Source: Succinivibrionaceae bacterium (lineage in GTDB: Bacteria; Pseudomonadota; Gammaproteobacteria; Enterobacterales; Succinivibrionaceae). From it: a stretch of 63,648 bases of DNA. The notes under the pieces are model-generated. The model saw only the letters and a list, made by a program, of their open reading frames with translations, had not been told where the DNA came from and did not search any database. The position numbers and the translations under genes are program-made. Below are positions 24,401 through 31,325 of this stretch, one piece after another; the first letter of the stretch is position 1; each line of letters opens with the position of its first letter. The DNA is taken from contig JAFURY010000084.1 of the NCBI GenBank assembly GCA_017480795.1, forward strand, positions 1 to 63,648. The letters are read 5' to 3'.

Positions 24401-25596
24401 TCTATGCGGAGCCGGGTATGTACGGCAACGTGGCGCTGCTGGATATCGCCTCGATGCACCCGCATAGCGTGATCGCGGAATGCCTTTTTGGACCGACCTT
24501 CACGAAGCGCTTCAAGGAAATTGTGGACGGCCGCGTGAGCATCAAGCACGAGGCCTGGGACGACGTGAACGTCATTCTGGATGGCAAGCTGGCGCCCTAT
24601 GTCCAGAAGGTCATCAATGGTGAGATGACCAGCAAGCAGCTTGCGGACGCTCTGAAGACGGCCATCAATTCGGTGTACGGATTGACCAGCGCGGCCTTTG
24701 AGAACGCCTTCCGCGATCCCAGGAACAAGGACAACATCGTAGCCAAGCGCGGCGCTCTGTTCATGGTGAATCTGAAAAACGAGGTACAGCAGCGCGGCTT
24801 TACGGTAGCCCACATCAAGACGGATTCCATCAAGATCCCCGATGCCAGCCCCGAAATCATCCAGTTTGTGATGAATTACGGCAAGCAGTACGGGTACACC
24901 TTTGAGCATGAGGCAACTTATGACAAGATGTGCCTGGTCAACGATGCCGTATACATCGCCAAGTACAAAGGCGGAAAGAAAGACGGTCAGTGGACGGCAA
25001 CCGGAAAGCAATTCGCTGTCCCCTACGTCTTCAAGACGCTGTTCAGTCGGGAACCCATTCAGTTCAAGGATATGTGCGAGACTTTCTCAGTCAGCGGCGC
25101 ATTATATTTGGACATGAATGAAAAGCTGCCGGATGTCAGCCAGGAAGAAGAGCTTCTGAAGAAAAGCCTGAAGGCGCTGGGTATGTCGTGGGAGGACTGG
25201 CAGGACTTTCTGGCCAACCCGGGAGAGAATCTGCTGGCGATCCAGGACGAACGGTCGCTCCGACAGCTTCAGGAGGCCATCGAAAGCGGACATGACTACC
25301 ACTTTGTGGGACGTGTCGGCGAGTTCACGCCTATCAAGGCTGGCTGCGGCGGAGGCGTGCTGCTCAGAGAATCCGGAGGAAAGTATTCTGCCGCGACCGG
25401 CAGCAAGGGCTTCCGATGGATGGAAAGCGAGATGGTAACCTCCCTGAGTCGCGAACAAGACATCGACCGCAGTTACTACGATAAGCTGGTAGACGACGCC
25501 ATCGAGACGATCAGCCAGTACGGGGACTTTGAATGGTTCCAATCCGACGACCGATATGACGTTCCCCCGGAAGGTGATGCGCATGACGGAGCCTAA
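21403..25596 (+). CDS. Replication fusion protein: SF3-like helicase, primase-like domain, family B DNA polymerase
   Basis: 1397 aa in one uninterrupted frame. Residues about 130-400: SF3/D5-like helicase with Walker A GAAGTGKST (K189), IQHDGDLSRIEDN and FLFMGTNRPVKI. Residues about 500-640: primase-like, with LIVIDFDILG and YAEVSKSGKAIHLHY, resembling archaeo-eukaryotic primases. Residues about 705-870: 3'-5' exonuclease, with YDVEVF (D713, E715), LIGFNCRRYDNHIL and YCDNDVIATEAV. Residues about 1005-1160: family B polymerase motifs DIASMHPHSVI (D1014), KTAINSVYGLTSA and IKTDSIKIP (D1141). Motif C has KTDS instead of the usual DTDS. It is probably the phage replisome core. Confidence 0.88.
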   Translation: MIDFLMISTRPTKRGIVEIYPKFIIRNPSEYLMIRGGDFYAIWVEEKGLWSTSEQDAIDIIDRELDRYAKENGQRFENGYKVLHLWDAESGMIDAWHKYCQRQMRDSFHMLDEKLIFSNTQTTRKDYASKRLPYPLENGDINAWDRLLGVLYSEEERRKIEWAIGSIVSGDSRKLQKFMVFYGAAGTGKSTVLNIIQQLFEGYTSVFDAKALGQASNSFALESFKTNPLVAIQHDGDLSRIEDNTRLNSLVSHELMTVNEKFKGLYSNSFKCFLFMGTNRPVKITDAKSGLIRRLIDVSPTGEKLKPHEYKQLMKQITFELGAIANHCMEEYLDHPDEYDDYIPLSMLGASNDFYNFVMDSWPVFRKDDETTLKAAWVMYKAYCEDAKVAYPYSQRAFKEELKNYFREYKEREMLPDGTRVRSYYKGFRTEKFEEEKSEKKKKKPTPAIDLKEQPSIFDVEYADCPAQYANDAGTPSKRWENVTTKLRDLDTSKPHYVKTPEQLIVIDFDILGKDGEKSFEKNLEEAGKWPPTYAEVSKSGKAIHLHYIYDGDVSMLSRIYADHIEIKVFNGNSSLRRKLSLCNDLPIAHISSGLPLKEAKKIVNFDSVQSEKGLRTLIKRNLNKEIHAGTKPSIDFIYKILDDAYNDDKLSYDVSDMRNVVLAFAAHSTHQADYCIKLVGRMQFKSRDKYTANEGADILVNDGLNAPIVFYDVEVFPNLFLINWKLQGEGKPVVRMINPKPSDVEELMRYRLIGFNCRRYDNHILYGRLMGYSNMQLYNLSQRIISGGKRNDAFFGEAYNVSYTDVYDFASAGNKKSLKKFEIELGIHHQELGLPWDKPVPEELWPKVAEYCDNDVIATEAVFNHLSADWTARQILADIAGMTVNDTTNSLTTRIIFDRVRKPQAEFNYRDLSQPVHELKQEVLKFLKDACPEMMSQLHGEEESLLPYFPGYYYGPGESTKAYNGVQFADESGRVVPGQGRKGYVSIYRDEEVGEGGYVYAEPGMYGNVALLDIASMHPHSVIAECLFGPTFTKRFKEIVDGRVSIKHEAWDDVNVILDGKLAPYVQKVINGEMTSKQLADALKTAINSVYGLTSAAFENAFRDPRNKDNIVAKRGALFMVNLKNEVQQRGFTVAHIKTDSIKIPDASPEIIQFVMNYGKQYGYTFEHEATYDKMCLVNDAVYIAKYKGGKKDGQWTATGKQFAVPYVFKTLFSREPIQFKDMCETFSVSGALYLDMNEKLPDVSQEEELLKKSLKALGMSWEDWQDFLANPGENLLAIQDERSLRQLQEAIESGHDYHFVGRVGEFTPIKAGCGGGVLLRESGGKYSAATGSKGFRWMESEMVTSLSREQDIDRSYYDKLVDDAIETISQYGDFEWFQSDDRYDVPPEGDAHDGA

Positions 25597-25762
25597 GCGG
25601 TTCTTTACCGTGGAATATCACGGAAGAAGCTATATTCTCGAAGTCTATGAATGGACAACCCTTGAAACGGTATGGGCCTCGCAGATGTACTGGTTCATGC
25701 CTGGCTCCAAAGTCACCATCACGGATGACAACGGAAATTCACAAACTTTTGTAAAGGAGTAA
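25583..25762 (+). CDS. Small protein, unknown
   Basis: 59 aa, beta-rich (RFFTVEYHGRSYILEVYEW). Starts inside the 3' end of the polymerase gene after GGAAGGTG, so it is coupled to it. Confidence 0.55.
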   Translation: MTEPKRFFTVEYHGRSYILEVYEWTTLETVWASQMYWFMPGSKVTITDDNGNSQTFVKE

Positions 25763-25768
25763 TGACCT

Positions 25769-26287
25769 ATGATCGGAAGAACGATCGCTGTTGACGACAC
25801 TCGTTTCATATTCCAGACCAACTTCGCCGGAGATCCCGCCAAGGACCGCTTCGCCGATTCCAGGCGAAAGGCGAACGTGCTGATCCCCGACCCCGAACAG
25901 GCGAAGGACCTGATCAAGGCGGGCTTCAAGGTGCGCGAAACCCGGCCGAGGCCCGATGAGGACCCGAGCGAGTTCATTCCAGAATTCTTCGTGCCGGTGC
26001 TGCTGAAGTACCGCAACCGCGCCGGGCAGCCGGTGAAGTATCCGCCCAAGGTATATTTGGTGAGCGGGGACAACGAGCCGGTGCTGCTGGACGAGGAATC
26101 CGTATCCTGCATCGACAATATGCGAGTGAAGAATGTGAACGTCATTCTGAATCCGTATGAGTACGATCCGGCGAACAACGGCCTGAGCCTGTATGTTCGC
26201 ACCATGTACGTGGAGCAGGATCTGGACGACGATCCCTACGCCGCCCGGTATCGCTCCAGAAGGGACGAAGAAGGCCTCCCCTTTTAA
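25769..26287 (+). CDS. Putative ssDNA-binding replication protein
   Basis: 172 aa. FQTNFAGDPAKDRFADSRRK, PPKVYLVSGDNEPVLLDEES and LYVRTMYVEQDLDDDPYAAR are typical of a conserved protein next to gut-phage polymerases, predicted to be an OB-fold-like single-strand-binding protein. The acidic end (DDDPYAARYRSRRDEEG) fits SSB-like partners. The function is inferred from neighbours. Confidence 0.6.
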   Translation: MIGRTIAVDDTRFIFQTNFAGDPAKDRFADSRRKANVLIPDPEQAKDLIKAGFKVRETRPRPDEDPSEFIPEFFVPVLLKYRNRAGQPVKYPPKVYLVSGDNEPVLLDEESVSCIDNMRVKNVNVILNPYEYDPANNGLSLYVRTMYVEQDLDDDPYAARYRSRRDEEGLPF

Positions 26288-26309
26288 GGGAACTACGAGG
26301 AAAGCAGGG

Positions 26310-27551
26310 ATGGAAATGGCAAGGATCAATCTTTACGAATACCAGCTGGACGCCATTGAACGGATGAAAAACGGCTGCGTTCTCTGCGGCGGCGTAGGTA
26401 GTGGTAAAAGCCTGACAGCGATCAGCTACTACTACCTCGAAAATGGCGGACAGTTGGAAAGTCTGGTCGGAGACGACTATATTCCCATGGACGACCCGCC
26501 GATGGATCTGTACATCATCACAACAGCCAGGAAGCGGGACACTTTTGAATGGGAAAAGGAGCTTGCCCCATTCCTGCTTTCCACCTCCCGCGAAACGAAT
26601 CTGTACGGCAATCGCGTGGTGGTCGACAGCTGGAACAACATCGCCAAATATGCCGAGGTGGAAAACGCCTTCTTTATATTTGACGAGCAGCGGGTTGTCG
26701 GAAAAACGACGCAGAAGTGGGTCAAGAACTTCCTTTGGATCGCCAAGCACAACCGCTGGATACTGCTATCCGCGACGCCGGGAGACAAGTGGATCGAGTA
26801 CATGCCGCTGTTCATCGCCAACGGGTTCTACAAGAACGGAACCGAGTTTCAACGAGAGCACGTTATCTACTCCTATGGCTTTCAAAACTACCCGAAGATC
26901 GAGGGCTACCGGAACGAGCAGCGGTTGGAGCGATTGAGGGATCTGATCCTGGTGGACATGGACTTCAAGCGCGAGACCGAGGCCCATCACGAGGATATTT
27001 GGGTGGATTTTGACAGCGGAATGTACCGGACTCTGATACGAACCCGCTGGGACCCATGGAAAGAAGAGCCCATCGAAAACGCCGGCGGACTCTGCTTCTG
27101 TCTGAGGAAGGCGGTGAACACCGACGAAAGCCGGCAGCGAGCGGTGCTTGAGATCGCAGAGAGTCACCCAAAGCTGATTATATTCTACAGCTTTGATTAC
27201 GAGCTGGAGATCCTCAAGTCTCTCGGATGGGCTGCCGGAACGGAGATGGCGGAATGGAACGGCCATAAGCACGAACCGATCCCCAAGTCGGATCGATGGG
27301 TATATTTCGTGAACTACAGCGCCGGCGCGGAGGGCTGGAACTGTACGGAAACGGATACCATGGTGTTCTACTCCCAGAACTACAGTTACAAGGTCATGGT
27401 TCAGGCCAGCGGACGGATCGACCGTCTGAACACGCCGTTCCATGACCTTTACTATTACCATCTGAAGAGCCGAAGCGGAATTGACATCGCGATTAGCCGA
27501 GCTTTGAAGGACAAGAAGACATTCAATGAGAGCCGCTTTGTGAAGTGGTGA
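26310..27551 (+). CDS. SF2 DNA helicase (SNF2/DEAD-like)
   Basis: 413 aa from the ATG after GAGGAAAGCAGG. Motif I GGVGSGKS near residue 30, motif II FDEQR (DEQR instead of DEAH), motif III LLSATP, motif VI QASGRIDRLNTPFHD. It probably remodels forks or recombination intermediates. Follows the SSB-like gene by 22 bp. Confidence 0.9.
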   Translation: MEMARINLYEYQLDAIERMKNGCVLCGGVGSGKSLTAISYYYLENGGQLESLVGDDYIPMDDPPMDLYIITTARKRDTFEWEKELAPFLLSTSRETNLYGNRVVVDSWNNIAKYAEVENAFFIFDEQRVVGKTTQKWVKNFLWIAKHNRWILLSATPGDKWIEYMPLFIANGFYKNGTEFQREHVIYSYGFQNYPKIEGYRNEQRLERLRDLILVDMDFKRETEAHHEDIWVDFDSGMYRTLIRTRWDPWKEEPIENAGGLCFCLRKAVNTDESRQRAVLEIAESHPKLIIFYSFDYELEILKSLGWAAGTEMAEWNGHKHEPIPKSDRWVYFVNYSAGAEGWNCTETDTMVFYSQNYSYKVMVQASGRIDRLNTPFHDLYYYHLKSRSGIDIAISRALKDKKTFNESRFVKW

Positions 27552-27566
27552 GATGAGGTGATTCGG

Positions 27567-27731
27567 ATGAAGCCGCAGATTATTGAGAGCTGTGCTGGGT
27601 TCTCTACTGTCGGTGATCTTATCAATTATCTCCAGTCGTTCTCTCCAGATACAGTAGTATGCGGGATCGGCGGAGGAGAGGTCACTGTTTCCCAGCAAAT
27701 CGACTATCCGGACTGTCTTTGGTTCGAGTAA
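27567..27731 (+). CDS. Small protein, unknown
   Basis: 54 aa, MKPQIIESCAGFSTVGDLINYL..., after GATGAGGTGATTCGG. Acidic end. No motif recognised. Confidence 0.5.
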   Translation: MKPQIIESCAGFSTVGDLINYLQSFSPDTVVCGIGGGEVTVSQQIDYPDCLWFE

Positions 27732-27759
27732 GTCGCAACATTGAAAGGAGAAAATGAAG

Positions 27760-28341
27760 ATGGAGAAGCGCAATATCACCCGTGAGGAAGAGTTCGAGAA
27801 GAAGCTCCAGAAGATCGAGCGGATCGCTTTGATCGTTCTGAGCGGGGCTTCCGTCGTGACGGCGGTCTACTGCCACAGCCAGATGCGGAAATCGGTGAAG
27901 CTGCTGAACAAGGCCGCCGATAGCGTTTCCGAGCTGACCGTGGTGGACGTGCAGCAGGGCATCATCGATCGGGCGATCAACAACGCGGCCAACCGTGAGG
28001 TCGGAAGAGCTGTGAACCGCGCGATGCGGATGATGGAGGACGGTATCGCCAGCGAGACCCAGAAGCGGGTGCGGAACGCGGTGCAGCAGAGCCAGGGCAA
28101 GCTGCAAAAGGCGGTTACGGACGCCATCGCCAAGGAAGCGGCGAAGGTGGACAAGGACGACATCATGGAGGAAGCCACAGAGCGAGCCAAGGAGATGCTG
28201 CTGGAGCGGTTCGACGGGAAGCTGGACGGGCTGATGAGCGACTACCAGCGGAACCTGGACAACGTGGGCAAGATCTATCAGTCCATCGCCTCTTCTATGG
28301 CGGATAAAGCGGGTAAGGACGTTACCCTGAAGCTGGGGTGA
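27760..28341 (+). CDS. Coiled-coil membrane protein
   Basis: 193 aa from the second ATG (spacing of 10 from AAAGGAG). Membrane helix (IALIVLSGASVVTAVYC) then a long Ala/Glu/Lys/Arg-rich coiled coil (RAINNAANREVGRAVNRAM). Function unknown; could be a membrane scaffold. Confidence 0.65.
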   Translation: MEKRNITREEEFEKKLQKIERIALIVLSGASVVTAVYCHSQMRKSVKLLNKAADSVSELTVVDVQQGIIDRAINNAANREVGRAVNRAMRMMEDGIASETQKRVRNAVQQSQGKLQKAVTDAIAKEAAKVDKDDIMEEATERAKEMLLERFDGKLDGLMSDYQRNLDNVGKIYQSIASSMADKAGKDVTLKLG

Positions 28342-28346
28342 TCAAT

Positions 28347-28475
28347 ATGAAACAGAATGAGACTCATTTTATCATTTTCTGTATTGTGGTCATGGCAATC
28401 GCTATCTTCTCTACGATATGGATCATCAATTCATTTCTTCCGATCTGGTTAAAAATCCTTTTGCTCTGTGGTTAA
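28347..28475 (+). CDS. 42-residue membrane peptide
   Basis: MKQNETHFIIFCIVVMAIAI..., almost entirely hydrophobic. Start 5 bp after the previous stop, ribosome site TGGGGTGATC. Confidence 0.5.
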   Translation: MKQNETHFIIFCIVVMAIAIFSTIWIINSFLPIWLKILLLCG

Positions 28476-28492
28476 GGAAGTGAGGTGATCGC

Positions 28493-28699
28493 ATGTTTAT
28501 CATCAAAACTGTTAATAATCCAACACCGATCATATCCAACGATGTGAAGGATGTGCAGGACATCGTACTTGGGCTTACAAATGATGACAAGGTCGCTCTG
28601 GATGCCTATTGTGCGGTTTGCACCATGGGATTTAATAATTCGTTCAACCAATCCGACATCAACATTACCTGCGTTCCGGATGGAGGAGCGATATTATGA
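28493..28699 (+). CDS. Small protein, unknown
   Basis: 68 aa, MFIIKTVNNPTPIISNDVKD..., after GTGAGGTGATCGC. Two Cys in YCAVCTMG. Overlaps the next gene by 4 bp. Confidence 0.5.
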   Translation: MFIIKTVNNPTPIISNDVKDVQDIVLGLTNDDKVALDAYCAVCTMGFNNSFNQSDINITCVPDGGAIL

Positions 28700-28869
28700 G
28701 TCCATGCGTGAATTGTCCTACCAGAAAAACCTACGCCAGGATATTTGATGTTCATATTTCCGGCGAGGATTGCCCTTACGAATGTGAGGCGTACATGAAA
28801 TATCAGGAGGTGATGAAAAATGCAGCAGATTCCGGTGGCATCGACGGAAGTGCTTCTGGTGAGCTTTGA
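28696..28869 (+). CDS. Small Cys-rich protein
   Basis: 57 aa with MSPCVNCPTRKT and EDCPYECEAYMK, a CxxC...CxxxC zinc-site-like pattern. ATGA-type coupling to the previous gene; its 3' end overlaps the next by 50 bp. Confidence 0.5.
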   Translation: MSPCVNCPTRKTYARIFDVHISGEDCPYECEAYMKYQEVMKNAADSGGIDGSASGEL

Positions 28870-29032
28870 CCTGTCGCACGGTGAGGACAAGAATATCTGC
28901 ATCGTCGGCAAGAAGGATGGCGACAAGGGCGCGATCACGATCGTGAATGCCTTTGAGGGCCAGAAGGCCGTGGATATTTTCAAGCTGTTGACGACCGTAC
29001 AGACCAAGCAGGAGGAAAAGAAAGAAGAATAA
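28820..29032 (+). CDS. Small protein, unknown
   Basis: 70 aa after AGGAGGTGATGAAAA. Beta-rich core (VLLVSFDLSHGEDKNICIVG) and charged end (KQEEKKEE). Similar short proteins are common in gut phages; function unknown. Confidence 0.6.
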   Translation: MQQIPVASTEVLLVSFDLSHGEDKNICIVGKKDGDKGAITIVNAFEGQKAVDIFKLLTTVQTKQEEKKEE

Positions 29033-29072
29033 CTTCAAATTTGAGATCGGGCCGCTGTATGCGACCAGAGGC

Positions 29073-29318
29073 GTGGCGGATTTGCAGGAAGAGAATCGCG
29101 AATTCGCCACGTTTGTCGATCAATCCTTTAATCGCTATATTCAATGCGATTGGGGAGACACCTGTAAGGAAGATCAGCGGAGCAATCGTTATGCCGTGAA
29201 GCATGGCGAACGAATCCTGGCTGAGTACAAGCATCCGACTCGTCCCGACTGGCGCATCTGGATCATCACAGAGTGGGACCGGAGCGCCACGACCATTCTG
29301 TTCCCAGACGAATATTAA
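29073..29318 (+). CDS. Conserved phage protein with unclear start
   Basis: The frame is open from 28992 and encodes NFKFEIGPLYATRGVADLQ before the GTG at 29073. From memory the N-terminus of this family includes that stretch, so the true start should be near 29028, 13 bases after AGGAGG, yet no ATG/GTG/TTG exists there (it reads AAGAATAAC). Conserved core: CDWGDTCKEDQRSN and WIITEWDRSATTILFPDEY. A point mutation or assembly error in the start codon is possible. Confidence 0.6.
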   Translation: MADLQEENREFATFVDQSFNRYIQCDWGDTCKEDQRSNRYAVKHGERILAEYKHPTRPDWRIWIITEWDRSATTILFPDEY

Positions 29319-29352
29319 CCGAACTTATATTTGAATTGGAGGAAAAGAGAAA

Positions 29353-30216
29353 ATGAAGAAGTTTGAATTCACCGGCGAAACCATGACCACTTTCTTCGGA
29401 AAAACCCTGCACCGCATTCGCGCCCTCACCGACATTATCGACGCGGTTGGCGACGTGATCGTTAAGGCCGGACAGCTGGGCGGCTGGCTTGAGAAAGAGG
29501 AGAATCTTTCTCAAGACGGCAATGCGTGGGTTTGCGACGATGCGCGGGTTTGCGACGATGCGCGGGTTTGCGACGATGCGCGGGTTTGCGACGATGCGCG
29601 GGTTTGCGACGATGCGCGGGTTTGCGACGATGCGCGGGTCTACGGCAATGCGCGGGTTTGCGACGATGCGCGGGTCTACGGCAATGCGCGGGTCTACGGC
29701 AATGCGCGGGTTTGCGACGATGCGCGGGTCTACGGCAATGCGTGGGTCTACGGCAATGCGCGGGTCTACGGCAATGCGCGGGTCTACGGCAATGCGCGGG
29801 TCTACGGCAATGCGTGGGTCTACGGCAATGCGTGGGTTTGCGACGATGCGTGGGTTTGCGACGATGCAGTCGTGAAAAAGCCCGATCATTTCCTGACTGT
29901 CGGTCCGATCGGAAGCCGAAACGACACGACCACGTTCTTCCGCAACGCGAAGGGCGTCATCAAGGTCAAGTGCGGGTGCTTTCTCGGAACTGTGGACGCT
30001 TTCCTGGAAAAGGTCACGTCTACGCACGGTGACAACAAGCACGCTGTGTCCTACCGGGCAGCGGCTGCACTCGCTCTGGCGCAGGTGGACACGACGGTTA
30101 CAGACGACGAGCCGCCGAAAAAGAGGTCTATCGGCGGGGTCGAATTCATTCAGCGTGTAATCGATCGAGTGGAGATCGATACTCACAATGAACAGGAGGA
30201 ACAGAACAATGCGTGA
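29353..30216 (+). CDS. Cysteine-rich hexapeptide-repeat (beta-helix) protein
   Basis: 287 aa. Residues 1-57 end in GGWLEKEENLSQDGNA, a signature of phage hexapeptide-repeat proteins. Residues about 58-175 are about 19 hexapeptides of form (D/N)A(R/W)V(CD/YG), predicted to form a left-handed beta-helix. The C-terminal 110 residues (VGPIGSRNDTTTFFRNAKG) form the domain usually attached. Function unknown; relatives are labelled transferase-like, but no active site is visible. Alternation of CDD and YGN cassettes places a Cys in about half of the coils. Confidence 0.75.
   Translation: MKKFEFTGETMTTFFGKTLHRIRALTDIIDAVGDVIVKAGQLGGWLEKEENLSQDGNAWVCDDARVCDDARVCDDARVCDDARVCDDARVCDDARVYGNARVCDDARVYGNARVYGNARVCDDARVYGNAWVYGNARVYGNARVYGNARVYGNAWVYGNAWVCDDAWVCDDAVVKKPDHFLTVGPIGSRNDTTTFFRNAKGVIKVKCGCFLGTVDAFLEKVTSTHGDNKHAVSYRAAAALALAQVDTTVTDDEPPKKRSIGGVEFIQRVIDRVEIDTHNEQEEQNNA
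29521..29868 (+). repeat. 18-bp tandem repeat array with two cassette types
   Basis: Units GCGCGGGTTTGCGACGAT (codes ARVCDD) and GCGCGGGTCTACGGCAAT (codes ARVYGN) alternate irregularly, with a GCGTGG (Trp) variant at five positions. Near identity at silent sites means recent expansion or ongoing recombination. Confidence 0.9.
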
Positions 30217-30658
30217 ATCACCGATACGCCTTAAGGTGCAGAAAAACAAGACCAATGGCCGGTTCTACATAATGCTGGTCGAAGATTTGCCCTATGGTCT
30301 CTATGAGATCGATATCCCACAGGATCAACCTCTTCGCATCACCAAGGCCATCTTCAACCCGCCCGCAACGATCGTTCTTTGGAGCGATGGCACGAAGACC
30401 GTCGTGAAGTGTGATGACAAGGAAAACTATGATTCCGAAAAGGGCCTGGCGATGGCCATCGTCAAGAAGACCTTTGGCAATCGCGGCAATTACTACAACA
30501 TCTTCAAGGCCGTTCTTCCCGAAACGACGGATATTCCGGAGCAGGAGAAGCCGATTGACATGGACTTCAACCTGGATTTTTCGGGCTTCGCTGATATTTT
30601 CAAGAACGTGTTCAGCGAGATATTGACGCAGCGACCGAAGGGAGAGTTCAAAAAATGA
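30209..30658 (+). CDS. Conserved phage protein of unknown function
   Basis: 149 aa from the ATG after AGGAGGAACAGAACA. The central motif FNPPATIVLWSDGTKTVVKC with GLAMAIVKKTFGNRGNYYNI recurs in many gut phages. C-terminal acidic amphipathic tail (MDFNLDFSGFADIFKNVF). Function unknown. Confidence 0.7.
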   Translation: MRESPIRLKVQKNKTNGRFYIMLVEDLPYGLYEIDIPQDQPLRITKAIFNPPATIVLWSDGTKTVVKCDDKENYDSEKGLAMAIVKKTFGNRGNYYNIFKAVLPETTDIPEQEKPIDMDFNLDFSGFADIFKNVFSEILTQRPKGEFKK

Positions 30659-30718
30659 ACAAGTTCTGATCGACCCGAAAGGAGAAAATGATGGATTTCA
30701 GAACAGGAGGAACCCATC

Positions 30719-31231
30719 ATGTTCAGACTGATTCAAACGAGCGATACCCGAGGCGATTGTACGGCAAGCTACGATATCCAGCTGGATAAGGTCTATACGA
30801 TCAAGGAATTCCTTGAGACGGTTCTGACCAACAAGGCAGACGAATGGGGCGCATTCTATCTGATGGTGCGCTCCAAACGTTTGTTTTGGCAAAATCCGAG
30901 CTGTGAATACAAGCAGGGCCGCCGGACCGGAACGGCCTGGGCGAATATTCTGATGCGCTACGGCGACAGGAAGATCACCCAGGTCAAATCGGACGGTGGT
31001 TGGACCCGCATGGACTACTATATCTGGCTGGACGCCCCAGAAGAGAAGCCGAAGGTGTCATCGGAGCCGACCGAAAAGGAGGAGAAAATGAAGAATGAAC
31101 TGCCGACCACGGATTGCCTGTTGGTCGTGCAAGCGCCTTACGCTCTTGAAACCGGATCGAATGAAAGAGATTCACGAACGCCTCGTCGAGCAGAAGAAGA
31201 CGGGCGTTATATTTTTGAGCGGCAGCTATAA
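30719..31231 (+). CDS. Hypothetical protein
   Basis: 170 aa, MFRLIQTSDTRGDCTASYDI..., after AGGAGGAACCCATC. Residues 1-105 look folded (EWGAFYLMVRSKRLFWQN, GWTRMDYYIWLD); the last 45 overlap the next gene in another frame and look non-native, so the biological end may differ. Confidence 0.55.
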   Translation: MFRLIQTSDTRGDCTASYDIQLDKVYTIKEFLETVLTNKADEWGAFYLMVRSKRLFWQNPSCEYKQGRRTGTAWANILMRYGDRKITQVKSDGGWTRMDYYIWLDAPEEKPKVSSEPTEKEEKMKNELPTTDCLLVVQAPYALETGSNERDSRTPRRAEEDGRYIFERQL

Positions 31232-31325
31232 GGTGCTTGTGGTTCCTAAAGATATCGAAGTTCGCTTCGATGCCGAAATCGAGAAAATGGAAAATTCGGA
31301 GGATAAAGAGGGACCTGAGACATGA
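31095..31325 (+). CDS. Small protein, unknown
   Basis: 76 aa. CRPRIACWSCKR then MKEIHERLVEQKKTGVIFLS and VLVVPKDIEVRF. It overlaps the previous frame by 137 bp; a start at 31158 would shorten the overlap but lacks a good ribosome site. Its end overlaps the NrdD start. Confidence 0.5.
   Translation: MNCRPRIACWSCKRLTLLKPDRMKEIHERLVEQKKTGVIFLSGSYKVLVVPKDIEVRFDAEIEKMENSEDKEGPET

Noticed and set aside
29489..30032. Repetitive frames in the other + frames of the 18-bp array
   Set aside because: Any frame of an 18-bp repeat stays open; only 29353 has flanking domains and a ribosome site.
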